NCBI RefSeq assembly: GCF_014648175.1 | Contig: NZ_BMQP01000035.1 | Span: 1 to 64,000 of the forward strand | Direction: 5' to 3' | From: Planobispora rosea | GTDB taxonomy: Bacteria > Actinomycetota > Actinomycetes > Streptosporangiales > Streptosporangiaceae | Length of the DNA stretch: 64,000 nucleotides | Shown: piece by piece, positions 44,045 to 51,873 of the stretch | Layout of the letters: the number at the start of each line of letters is the position of its first letter | Numbering within the stretch: the first letter of the stretch is position 1 | Position numbers and translations under genes: made by a program | Notes under the pieces: model-generated | Told to the model about the DNA's origin: nothing | The model's input: the letters and a program-made list of their open reading frames with translations, nothing else | Database searches by the model: none

Positions 44045-44825
44045 GAGCCTGCGGGACTACCGCAGGTCGCTGATCCGCTGGACGATCGGCATCGGGGCGT
44101 TCTTCACCCTCTACCTGTCGTTCTATCCGAACATCTCGGAGAACCAGGAGATCTACGGCCCGCAGGCCCTGGCGAAGTTCCCCGGTGCGATGCGCGACCT
44201 GATGGGCGGCATGGAGGACTTCACCTCCGGGATCGGCTATCTGAGTAGCGTGGTCTACCAGCTGTTCGGGCCGATGCTGTTCATCGCGTGCGCGATGATC
44301 CTCGGCAACCGGGCGATCGCCCAGCCTGAGGAGTCGGGCACGCTGGAGCTGACCGTCACCCTCCCGGTCGACCGCAGAAGGCTGGTCTTCGAGCGCTTCG
44401 TCGCGCTGGTCCTCGGCCTGCTGGCCGTCACCGTCGCGACGTTCCTGCTCGCCTGGGCACTGTCAGCTGTGGCTGACATGGGCGTCGCGTTCGGCCGGAT
44501 CCTCGCGGCGCACACCGGGGTCTTCCTCCTGGCGCTGCTCTGCGGCACGCTCTCCCTGGCGGTCGGCGCGGCCACCGGGCACAAGGGGCTGGCGATGGCG
44601 GTGGTCGGCGTGGTCGCGGTCGGCGGCTACATCGTGGAGACCATGGGCAAGAACGTGGACTGGATCTCCTGGCTGCGCTGGGTCTCGCCGTTCCACTACT
44701 ACCTGGACGGGGAACCCCTGTACCAGGGTTTCCCGGTGGGGAATTATCTTGTGCTGGCCGGGGCGACCGTCGTGCTGCTGCTCACCGCGATCCTCGCCTT
44801 CGACCGGCGCGACGTGGGAGTGTGA
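44025..44825 (+). CDS. ABC transporter permease (ABC-2 type)
   Basis: A 266-residue membrane protein with six likely helices and the ABC-2 fold; the N-terminal helix starts in SLIRWTIGIGAFFTLYLSFY, and the QPEESGTLELTVTLPVDR segment is the usual coupling region. It overlaps the ATPase gene and is followed by the PucR-type regulator, with a repeat-rich 126-bp gap between. Substrate unknown. Confidence 0.92.
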   Translation: MPALVSKSLRDYRRSLIRWTIGIGAFFTLYLSFYPNISENQEIYGPQALAKFPGAMRDLMGGMEDFTSGIGYLSSVVYQLFGPMLFIACAMILGNRAIAQPEESGTLELTVTLPVDRRRLVFERFVALVLGLLAVTVATFLLAWALSAVADMGVAFGRILAAHTGVFLLALLCGTLSLAVGAATGHKGLAMAVVGVVAVGGYIVETMGKNVDWISWLRWVSPFHYYLDGEPLYQGFPVGNYLVLAGATVVLLLTAILAFDRRDVGV

Positions 44826-44826
44826 C

Positions 44827-44934
44827 ATGAGGTCGCAGAAGTCGGCATGCGATCGATCGAAAACACAGAGGTCGCAGAAGTCGGCATGCGATCGATCAGA
44901 GACGCAGAGATCGCAGAAGTCGGCATGCGATTAA
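44827..44934 (+). repeat. 39-bp tandem repeat with a small ORF
   Basis: Between the permease stop and the PucR gene lie 2.7 copies of a 39-bp unit (period exactly 39 = 13 codons). Copies start near 44832, 44871 and 44910 and contain TCGCAGAAGTCGGCATGCGA. In the frame starting ATG at 44827, right after the permease stop, they encode a 35-residue peptide with RSQKSACD repeated. In the PucR frame they encode MRSIENTEVAEVG repeats. Whether either is translated is unknown; an ATG occurs in every copy. Confidence 0.8.
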
Positions 44935-44951
44935 ACGAGGGGACCGCGGCG

Positions 44952-46034
44952 ATGAAGGTGCCCGCCGACCTGCTCGGTGGGCATGTCCGCGTGCTGGACG
45001 AGGCGGTCGCGACCGGGAGGCTGCCGGGACGGGAGGCGCTTGACGCCTACCGGATGGCGGGGGCGCGGGCCGCCGAGCTGGGTCTGCCGCTGCGGGACCT
45101 GGTCGACACCGCCCTGGCCATGGCCGAGCCGGCCGAGCGCGACGGGCCCGGACGGGACGGAGATGCCGGTACGGCGCTGCTCCCGGCGCTGCGGCGAGTG
45201 GTCTCCGCCCTGATGGAGGGGTACGAGAACGCCCAGCGCCTGGCCGTCCGCCAGGAGGAGGCGGCCCGCAGGGAGTTCGTGGACGATCTGCTCCAGGGCC
45301 GCTCCGACCGGCTGGCCGAGCGCGCCGAGCACTTCGGCCTCCGGCTCGCCGAGTCCTACGTGGTTGCGGTGGCCCGCCCGGCCGTACCGGCCGGGCCGGG
45401 GGGCGGGGAGTTGCCGGCCCGGCGGATCGAGGATGCGCTGGTCACCCGGTTCGGCTCGCACAACGTGCTGATCGCCGCCCGGGACGGGCTGCTGGTCTGC
45501 GTCGCGCCCGGCAGTCTCACCGCGGCGACCGGGGAGTTCACCCATCACGTACGGCAGGCGTTCGCGCCGGGCTGGCGCGTCGGGGTGGGACGCCCGCACC
45601 GGGGGCCCGGCGGGGTGGTCGCCTCCTACCGGGAGGCGGGGAACGCGATCGAGCTGGGCGATCGGCTGGGGCTGCGGGCCGCTGTCCTCAAGGCCGCCGA
45701 CCTGCTGGTCTTCCCGGTGCTGTTACGCGACAGGGAGGCCATCGACGACCTGGTCACGACCGTGCTGAGTCCGCTGCTGGAGGCGCGGGGCGGTCCGGAA
45801 CCGCTGCTGCACACGCTGGAGGCCGTCTTCGCCGCGCAGGGGAACCAGAGCGCGGCGGCGCGCAAGCTCGGTATCAGCACCCGGGCGGTGACCTATCGCC
45901 TGGAGCGGATCCGCCGTCTCACCGGCTTCTCGCCCGACGATCCCACCCAGCGTTTCACCCTGGAGACCGCCGTCCTGGGCGCCCGTCTCCTCGATTGGCC
46001 CGCCCAGCCTCTCGCCTCCCAGGTCCGGAGCTGA
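44952..46034 (+). CDS. PucR-family transcriptional regulator
   Basis: A 360-residue regulator. The C-terminal helix-turn-helix (NQSAAARKLGISTRAVTYRLERI, about 300-325) is the PucR signature; a GGDEF-like middle domain is also present (VGVGRPHRGPGGVVASYREA). The start is uncertain: ATG at 44952 has GAGGGG upstream, while ATGs at 44925, 44886 and 44847 lie in the 39-bp repeats and would add repeat-encoded residues. It probably regulates the ABC exporter just upstream. Its 3' end is overlapped on the other strand by 312 bp of the MFS gene. Confidence 0.88.
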   Translation: MKVPADLLGGHVRVLDEAVATGRLPGREALDAYRMAGARAAELGLPLRDLVDTALAMAEPAERDGPGRDGDAGTALLPALRRVVSALMEGYENAQRLAVRQEEAARREFVDDLLQGRSDRLAERAEHFGLRLAESYVVAVARPAVPAGPGGGELPARRIEDALVTRFGSHNVLIAARDGLLVCVAPGSLTAATGEFTHHVRQAFAPGWRVGVGRPHRGPGGVVASYREAGNAIELGDRLGLRAAVLKAADLLVFPVLLRDREAIDDLVTTVLSPLLEARGGPEPLLHTLEAVFAAQGNQSAAARKLGISTRAVTYRLERIRRLTGFSPDDPTQRFTLETAVLGARLLDWPAQPLASQVRS

Positions 46035-47240
46035 CGCGGCCTCGGCGGCGGCTACCGAGCGGGTCGTGACGCTCCGGCAGCTGAGGGCGACGGCCAGGAC
46101 GCACAGCGCCGAGGCCGCGGTGAACACCGTCGGCAGACCGGCGACCGAGGCGAGCGCGCCGCCCCCGGCCGCGCCCAGCGGCATGGACCCCATGCCGATC
46201 AGACGGATGGCCGCGTTGACCCGGCCGAGCAGGTGCCCGGGGACGAGCCGCTGCCGCAGCGAGACCCGCAGGACGTTGGTGGCGGCGCTGGTGGCGCCCA
46301 GGAACACGGCGGTGACGCCGACGGCGGGGACGGTGGGGACGAGGACGGGCACGAGCAGCAGGACGCCGCCGGCCAGATCGGCGGTGACCAGTGTCCTGAC
46401 CTGCCCGGCCCGCCGGGCGGTCCCGTTGGCCAGCAGCGATCCCGTCACGGCTCCGGCGGCCAGCGCCGCCATGAGGAGGCCGTACTGGCCGGGGGTGAGC
46501 CCCACCCGGGACTCCTCCCCGACGATCCACAGGACGAAGACCGCGAAATAGGCCGAGTTCGCGAAGTTGAGCATGCCTGACAGCAGGGCCAGATCCCGCA
46601 GGACCCGGTGGTTCCACAGGTGGCGGAGCCCTTCGGCGATGTCATGGCGGAGCGGCAGGGTGGAGGGTCTCTCGACCCGGAAACGCCCGCGCATGCCGAG
46701 CAGGGCGACTCCCGCCGCCGCGTAGAGCAGGGCGGGCACCCCGAACGCTGCAGCGGCGCCGGAGCCGACCAGGAGTCCGGCGGCGGGTCCTCCCAGGAAG
46801 TTGTTGCCGACGGTCTGCGCGGCGACGAGCTTGCCGTTGGCGTCGCCGAGCCGTTCCCGCGGCACGGTCATCGGCACCACCGACTGCGCCGAGGTGTCGG
46901 CGAAGACCTCCCCGGCGCCGAGCAGCAGGGCTCCGGCCAGCAGTGCGGGCAGGGTGAGCATCCCCAGCCAGGCCGCCAGGACCAGTGCGGTCAGGACTGC
47001 GACCCGGGTCCACGTGGTCAGGACCAGGATCCGCCGCCGGTCGTGCCGGTCGGCGAGTGCGCCCGCGTGCAGGGAGAGCAGCAGCCAGGGGAGAGTGGCC
47101 GCCGCGCTGACGAGCGAGACGAGCAGCGGTGAACGGGTCAGTGTGATCGCCAGCAGGGGCATGGTCACGACGACGACGCCGTCGGCGGTGTTGGACAGGC
47201 CCGAGGACGCCCACAGCCAGCGGAAGGGTTTTCCGGCCAT
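45723..47240 (-). CDS. MFS transporter (EntS-like) with an extended tail
   Basis: A 505-residue major facilitator of the MFS_3/EntS type. The first 400 residues hold about 12 helices, with LHAGALADRHDRRRILVL as the helix 2-3 loop. From about residue 403 a tail (DLGGERLGGPIEETGAQDGG and on) is low-complexity and lies antisense over the end of the PucR gene (45723-46034). The MFS-domain end would be expected near 46050; the tail is probably read-through into a shadow frame. The ATG at 47240 was chosen because similarity begins at MAGKPFRWLW. It is divergent from the ArsR-like gene and probably repressed by it. Confidence 0.85.
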   Translation of the reverse strand: MAGKPFRWLWASSGLSNTADGVVVVTMPLLAITLTRSPLLVSLVSAAATLPWLLLSLHAGALADRHDRRRILVLTTWTRVAVLTALVLAAWLGMLTLPALLAGALLLGAGEVFADTSAQSVVPMTVPRERLGDANGKLVAAQTVGNNFLGGPAAGLLVGSGAAAAFGVPALLYAAAGVALLGMRGRFRVERPSTLPLRHDIAEGLRHLWNHRVLRDLALLSGMLNFANSAYFAVFVLWIVGEESRVGLTPGQYGLLMAALAAGAVTGSLLANGTARRAGQVRTLVTADLAGGVLLLVPVLVPTVPAVGVTAVFLGATSAATNVLRVSLRQRLVPGHLLGRVNAAIRLIGMGSMPLGAAGGGALASVAGLPTVFTAASALCVLAVALSCRSVTTRSVAAAEAASAPDLGGERLGGPIEETGAQDGGLQGETLGGIVGREAGETADPLQAIGHRPGADTELARRRALVPLRGEDGLQRVQQRFRTAPRLQQRTQHGRDQVVDGLPVA

Positions 47241-47271
47241 CGTTGTCTCCGCTAATGTGTAAGGGAAAGTG

Positions 47272-47289
47272 TGCAAAAGTTTATTTGCA
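47272..47289. promoter_or_regulatory. palindromic operator in a divergent promoter
   Basis: A TGCAAA-N6-TTTGCA inverted repeat lies between the divergent MFS (start 47240) and ArsR-type (start 47308) genes, in an A/T-rich promoter-like stretch. It is a likely binding site for the ArsR-type protein, controlling both genes. Confidence 0.65.
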
Positions 47290-47307
47290 AAGATATGGCT
47301 GCAATTG

Positions 47308-47961
47308 ATGGATGACAAGACCCCTGATCGCGCTCCCGGGTCGCTCGCCGGGAATCCGGCCCACGAACTCGACGCGTCGGCGCTCAAAGGTCTCGCCCAC
47401 CCGGTACGGCTTCAGCTGCTGGAACTGCTCGACCACCACGGTCCCGCCACGGCGACCCAGCTCGCCGCCCGTACCGGGGAGAACACCGGCTCGACGAGCT
47501 ACCACCTGCGCCAGCTCGCCCGGCACGGCCTCATCGAGGAGGTGTCCGGGCGTGGGAAGGGCAAGGAGCGCTGGTGGCGCTCCCGGCGGTTCGGGTTCGA
47601 CGGGGACCGGTTCCGCCGCGACCCCGACACGGCGCAGGCGGCGGAGTTCCTGCTCGCCGAACTGCTCCGCAAGCGCGGCGCCGAACTCGGCCGCTGGCTG
47701 GAGGAATCGCGGACCACTCCCCGCGAGTGGGTCGAGGCCACGGTCAACCTGCACGCCGTCGTGCGCATGACCCGGGAGGAGCTCGCCGGTCTCGTCCGGG
47801 AGGTCTCGCGGGTCGTCGACGCCCACGTCGAGAAGGTGCGGGGCCGTGAGGAGGACACCCCGGGCACCGCGCGGGTCATCGTCAACTTCGACGCCTTCCC
47901 CGTCGGTCTCGGCGGTCAGGACCCGCCGGAATCGACGGAATCGACGGAATCGACGGAATGA
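47308..47961 (+). CDS. ArsR-type winged-helix regulator
   Basis: A 217-residue protein with an N-terminal ArsR-like winged helix (ASALKGLAHPVRLQLLELLD, then GENTGSTSYHLRQLARHGL and EEVSGRGKGKERWWR), no metal-binding cysteines, and a helical C-terminal part of about 120 residues. It ends in a low-complexity TES repeat of three units (9-bp repeats). ATG 47308 was chosen because the GTG at 47269 would put the operator within the gene. It is divergent from the MFS exporter and is the likely repressor of both. Confidence 0.88.
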   Translation: MDDKTPDRAPGSLAGNPAHELDASALKGLAHPVRLQLLELLDHHGPATATQLAARTGENTGSTSYHLRQLARHGLIEEVSGRGKGKERWWRSRRFGFDGDRFRRDPDTAQAAEFLLAELLRKRGAELGRWLEESRTTPREWVEATVNLHAVVRMTREELAGLVREVSRVVDAHVEKVRGREEDTPGTARVIVNFDAFPVGLGGQDPPESTESTESTE

Positions 47962-48001
47962 CGTACGGCCGCCGCCTCGGAGACGAGGCGGCGGCCGTAC
48001 G
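47962..48001. terminator. strong terminator between convergent genes
   Basis: A perfect 17-bp hairpin (47962-47978 and 47985-48001, 6-nt loop) begins immediately after the TGA of the ArsR-type gene and lies 49 bp from the stop of the oppositely oriented quinone oxidoreductase. It can serve both directions. Confidence 0.85.
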
Positions 48002-48050
48002 GGAACGCGCGTCGGGGGAGGGGCGGGGATCTGCCGGCGGTGCGGCGGGC

Positions 48051-49010
48051 TCAGGGGATGAGCAGGACCTTGCCGGTGGTACGGCGGGCCTCAAGGTCCT
48101 CGTGGGCGCGGGCCGCCTCGGACAGGGGGTAGCGGCGGGAGATGTGCACCCGCAGCTCACCGGAGGCCACCCAGCCGAAGATGTCGGAGGCCCGCCAGGC
48201 CAGCTCGTCACGGGTGGCGATGTAGGCCGCCAGGGTGGGCCGGGTCAGGAACAGCGAGCCTCCCCTGGCCAGGACCTGGGGATCGACCGGCGGGACCGGG
48301 CCGCTGGCCTGGCCGTACAGGGCCATCATGCCGCGCGGGCGCAGGGCGGCCAGGCTCTCCTCGAAGGTGGTCGCGCCCACGCCGTCGTAGACGACGTGCA
48401 CCCCCGAGCCGGTCAGGTCGCGGACGGCGTCGGCGAAGCCCCGGTAGCGCAGGACCTCGTCGGCCCCCGCCTGCCGGGCCAGCTCCTCCTTCTCCTCGGT
48501 GGAGACGGTGCCGATCACCCGGGCTCCGCGGAGTTTGGCGATCTGGACGAGCAGCAGGCCCATGCCCCCGGCCGCCGCGTGCACCAGAACGTCGTCGCCC
48601 GGCCGCACCTCGTGCACCGAGTGGGTCAGGTAGTGCGCGGTGAGGCCCTGGAGACTGACGGCCGCCGCGACCTCCGGCTCGACCCCCTCAGGGAGCACGA
48701 GCAGGTGGGAGACCGGCACCACGGCCCTCTCGGCGTAGCTGCCCATCACGTTCGCCCAGGCCACCTTGTCGCCGACGGAAACGCCCTCCACGTCCTCGCC
48801 GACCGCGGCGACCGTGCCCGCGCCCTCGTTGCCGGGGACGAAGGGGAGCGAGAGCGGGTAGCGGCCGATCCGGTGGTAGACGTCGATGAAGTTCACGCCG
48901 CTGGCGGTGACGTCGACCAGGACGTCACCGGGGTTCAGCTCGGGCTCCGGGCAGTCCGAGTAGGTGAGGACCTCGGGGCCGCCGGTGGCGGAGACGACTA
49001 TGGCGCGCAT
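48051..49010 (-). CDS. NADPH:quinone reductase-like oxidoreductase
   Basis: A 319-residue zinc-lacking medium-chain reductase of the quinone oxidoreductase (QOR) type: GVNFIDVYHRIGRYPLSLPF at about 40-60, then GNEGAGTV, and the nucleotide-binding AAAGGMGLLLVQIAK (about 150). No zinc ligands are present. These enzymes reduce quinones or enones with NADPH. The ATG at 49010 with AAGGAG upstream is preferred over 49070. It is a single gene, with the kinase gene upstream and a terminator-type hairpin between them. Confidence 0.93.
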   Translation of the reverse strand: MRAIVVSATGGPEVLTYSDCPEPELNPGDVLVDVTASGVNFIDVYHRIGRYPLSLPFVPGNEGAGTVAAVGEDVEGVSVGDKVAWANVMGSYAERAVVPVSHLLVLPEGVEPEVAAAVSLQGLTAHYLTHSVHEVRPGDDVLVHAAAGGMGLLLVQIAKLRGARVIGTVSTEEKEELARQAGADEVLRYRGFADAVRDLTGSGVHVVYDGVGATTFEESLAALRPRGMMALYGQASGPVPPVDPQVLARGGSLFLTRPTLAAYIATRDELAWRASDIFGWVASGELRVHISRRYPLSEAARAHEDLEARRTTGKVLLIP

Positions 49011-49080
49011 CGTGCCGGACTCCTTCGTTCGGGCGAGTGATTCGGTCATCCCCAACTCAGATCCGATCATTCGTTGTTCC

Positions 49081-49099
49081 CCCGGAGCGGATCTCCGGG
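49081..49099 (-). terminator. terminator after the kinase gene
   Basis: A 7-bp hairpin CCCGGAG-N5-CTCCGGG lies 21 nt past the kinase stop codon on the minus strand. It is short but G/C-rich and well placed. Confidence 0.5.
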
Positions 49100-49119
49100 A
49101 ACCGCGCGGAGCCGGGCCG

Positions 49120-51042
49120 TCAGGGCTGCTTCTTCGCGGTGGCCGGGCCGTGCATCGTGAAGTTGTCGTAGGACGTCTTCAGGACGGCGCCGCTCTTCTC
49201 CTCCACCCTGACGATCATGCCGACCTCCCCGGCGGGCAGCGGGTTCTCGTCCAGGACGGAGTGCACCCGCTCACCGTTGACCCACATGCTCAGGCGCACG
49301 CCGTCCTGGCCGCCCGAGCACTCGGCCTGGAGCCGGACGGGCTTGCCCTTCTCCAGCTCCAGCTGGACCGGCTCGCTGAGGTCGCCCCCGGCGCTCTTGA
49401 CGGCCCGGCGGACCCGGGCCTTGCCGGAGGTGTCCAGTAGGAACTCGTACCGGGTCGCCTCGGTGTCGTCATCGCCCCGGCAGAAGAGCCCGTACTCGCC
49501 GGTGCCGGAGCTGCCGCCGCGGACGGTGACGTCCACGCCGAGGAGGAGCCGCGCCGGGATGGCGGGCGTGGGGGTGACCGAAGGGTCGGGGGTGGGGACG
49601 GGCGTGGGGGAGGGCTCGGTCAGGAAGGGGACGGGCGCGGGCACGCGCCGGATCCGGTCGTCGCCGTTCACGTCGATCGCGTAGTAGCCCTCGGGCGCGT
49701 GGCCGTACTTGATCGTCTGCCCGTCGTACTTGCCGCCGAGCCAGCCGCTGCTCTGGGTGAAGTCGTCCTGGTAGAGCAGGGTCAGATCCGTCGGAGGGCC
49801 GCCGGAGGCGAGCGCGAGGTAACCGCCGACCCCGAGGGCCGCCGCGACCAGGGCCGCGACCGTCGCCCCGATCACGACCTTCTTCCGCCTGGCGTCCGGG
49901 GCGCGGGAGCCGGGGGCGGCCTGGCCGGGGCCGGACGTGTGCGTCTCGCCGGGCGGCCACGCGGCGGTCGGCCCGGTCTGCCCGGGACCGCCGGAATGGG
50001 GGGCCTGTCCGCCGTGGAAGGTCTGGCCCGCGTGAAGCGTCTGGCCCGTGTGGGTCTGCCCGGACCGGTGCGACGGCCCGGCCTGTACGGCACCCGTCCA
50101 CGGGATGGTCCCGTGCGGCGCGGGCGGACTCTGCGGCGCGGAAGGATTCTGGGACGCGGAAGATCCCTGCGGAGCGGAAGGGCTCTGCTGCCACACCGCC
50201 TGTACGGAGTGCGCCGTCTGCTCCGGAGCCGCCGAGCGGCCGACCAGATGGTCGAGCACCTGCTGGGCGGTGGGACGGCGGCCCGGCTCCTTGTCCATGG
50301 CGTACGCGACCAGCTCGCGCAGGCCGGGCTCCATGCCCTCCAGCACGGGGTCGGTGTTGAGCACCTGGTAGAGCACCGCGTGCAGCGCCTCGCCGCCGAA
50401 CGGCGGCCGGCCGCTCGCGGCGAAGGCCACCAGGCAGCCCCAGGAGAACACGTCGCAGGCGGGGGAGACCGGCTCGCCGCGCAGCACCTCCGGAGCCATG
50501 TAACGCGGGGTCCCGATCACCTCGCCGGTCCCGGTCACCCCGCTGAGCGTGTCGAGGGCGCGGGCGATGCCGAAGTCGATCACCCGGGGGCCGACCGTGG
50601 AGAGCAGCACGTTGGACGGCTTGAGATCGCGGTGCACGACCCCCGCGCCGTGGATCGCGGTCAGCGCGGTGGCCACACCGACCGCGAGCGCGTCGAGGCT
50701 GGAGCCTCGGAGCGGACCGCCCGAGCGGACGGCCTCCTCCAGGTTGGGGCCGGGCACGAACTCGGTGACCACGTAGAGCTGGTCGCCGTCGAGCGCCGCG
50801 TCCAGCACCGCGGCCGTGCAGAACCGCCGGACCCGCCGGGCGGCGTCGGCCTCCCGGCGGAAGCGCATCCGGAACTGCTCGTGCTGGCTGTACTCCGAGT
50901 TGATCACCTTGATGGCGACCTGCTGCCCGTCGGGAGCCTGGCCGAGGTAGACGGTGCCCATGCCGCCCCGGCCCAGCCGGCCGAGCACTCGGTACTGTCC
51001 GATCTGGAGGGGATCACCCGGACTGAGGTTGTTCACCGTCAT
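49120..51042 (-). CDS. transmembrane Ser/Thr protein kinase
   Basis: A 640-residue receptor-type kinase (Pkn type). The N-terminal kinase domain (about 12-265) has the G loop LGRLGRGGMGTVYLG, the Lys in VAIKVI, the catalytic HRDLKPSN and the DFG motif in VIDFGIA. A Q/P/G/H-rich linker (about 290-390) precedes a single membrane helix (about 395-420, VVIGATVAALVAAALGVGGY). The 220-residue extracellular part (SSGWLGGKYDGQTIKYGHAP) has a jelly-roll-like sequence reminiscent of LamG-type sugar-binding domains, which could sense the cell wall. The ATG at 51042 was chosen; a GTG at 51063 would add seven residues. Confidence 0.9.
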   Translation of the reverse strand: MTVNNLSPGDPLQIGQYRVLGRLGRGGMGTVYLGQAPDGQQVAIKVINSEYSQHEQFRMRFRREADAARRVRRFCTAAVLDAALDGDQLYVVTEFVPGPNLEEAVRSGGPLRGSSLDALAVGVATALTAIHGAGVVHRDLKPSNVLLSTVGPRVIDFGIARALDTLSGVTGTGEVIGTPRYMAPEVLRGEPVSPACDVFSWGCLVAFAASGRPPFGGEALHAVLYQVLNTDPVLEGMEPGLRELVAYAMDKEPGRRPTAQQVLDHLVGRSAAPEQTAHSVQAVWQQSPSAPQGSSASQNPSAPQSPPAPHGTIPWTGAVQAGPSHRSGQTHTGQTLHAGQTFHGGQAPHSGGPGQTGPTAAWPPGETHTSGPGQAAPGSRAPDARRKKVVIGATVAALVAAALGVGGYLALASGGPPTDLTLLYQDDFTQSSGWLGGKYDGQTIKYGHAPEGYYAIDVNGDDRIRRVPAPVPFLTEPSPTPVPTPDPSVTPTPAIPARLLLGVDVTVRGGSSGTGEYGLFCRGDDDTEATRYEFLLDTSGKARVRRAVKSAGGDLSEPVQLELEKGKPVRLQAECSGGQDGVRLSMWVNGERVHSVLDENPLPAGEVGMIVRVEEKSGAVLKTSYDNFTMHGPATAKKQP

Positions 51043-51078
51043 ACCTGCCGCTTGTGCCGTCACGTAAGGTGGCTCAGC

Positions 51079-51873
51079 CTACCGAGATCTCCCCGCCGCC
51101 AGCAGTCGCAGCGTCGACAGGTCCACCTGCTCCAGGCTCTCCACGGTCATGGCCACGTCGTACGGCGCCGCCCCGGGCCCGGCCGGGAGGGATTGCGCCG
51201 TTCCGGGACGGTGCGAGGACACCGCCACCACCCGGCACCCGGCCGTGCGGGCCGCCGCGATGCCGGTGGGGCTGTCCTCCACGGCCACGCAGTCTCCCGG
51301 CTCCACCCCCAGCCCGGCCGCCGCCCTCAGGTAGGGGTCGGGCGCGGGCTTGGCGCGTCCGGCGTCCTCGGCGGCCACCACCAGGCGGAACCGTCCGGCC
51401 CCGACCGTGCGGAGAACGATGTCCACGATCCGCCGGGGAGAGGCGCTGACCAGGGCGATCGGCACGCCCGCCGCGCCGAGGCCGTCCAGGAGCCGCAGCG
51501 CGCCGGGCAGGGGAGTGACCCCGGCCGCGACCCGCTCGGCGAAGGCGTCGGTGAGCCGGGCCGCGACCGTCTCGACCCTCTCCGCCGGCTCCGTGGTCTC
51601 GGCCGTCTCCGCGGTCCCTGCCTCCCTCGTCTTCTCCACGGTCTCCGCCCTGTCCACCGCCGGGGTCCCCGGCCCGCGCCCGTGTCCGCTTCTCGCGCGC
51701 CGTACCAGGTGCGCGGCGGTGTGCTCGACCGGGCGGCCCAGCACGGCCTCGCCGTCCGTCCCGGTCAGCTCCACGCCCAGCTCCCCGGCGACCGCCGCGC
51801 ACGCCTCCCACCACAGTTCCTCGGTGTCCACGAGTGTCCCGTCCATGTCGAACAGGACGGCCCGCAGGCTCAC
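51079..51873 (-). CDS. HAD-superfamily hydrolase
   Basis: A 264-residue HAD phosphatase of the beta-phosphoglucomutase-like type. Motif I is FDMDGTLVDTE, motif II VSASPRR, motif III GRAKPAPDP and motif IV AVEDSPTGI. A cap domain with a long alanine-rich insert (ETVEKTREAGTAETAETTEP) separates motifs I and II. Its start overlaps the ABC ATPase stop (GTGA), so it is the last gene of the ABC importer operon. It may hydrolyse a phosphorylated compound imported by that system. Confidence 0.88.
   Translation of the reverse strand: MSLRAVLFDMDGTLVDTEELWWEACAAVAGELGVELTGTDGEAVLGRPVEHTAAHLVRRARSGHGRGPGTPAVDRAETVEKTREAGTAETAETTEPAERVETVAARLTDAFAERVAAGVTPLPGALRLLDGLGAAGVPIALVSASPRRIVDIVLRTVGAGRFRLVVAAEDAGRAKPAPDPYLRAAAGLGVEPGDCVAVEDSPTGIAAARTAGCRVVAVSSHRPGTAQSLPAGPGAAPYDVAMTVESLEQVDLSTLRLLAAGRSR

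Noticed and set aside
44827..44934. CRISPR array at the 39-bp repeats
   Set aside because: The repeats are directly contiguous without unique spacers, and no cas genes are present.
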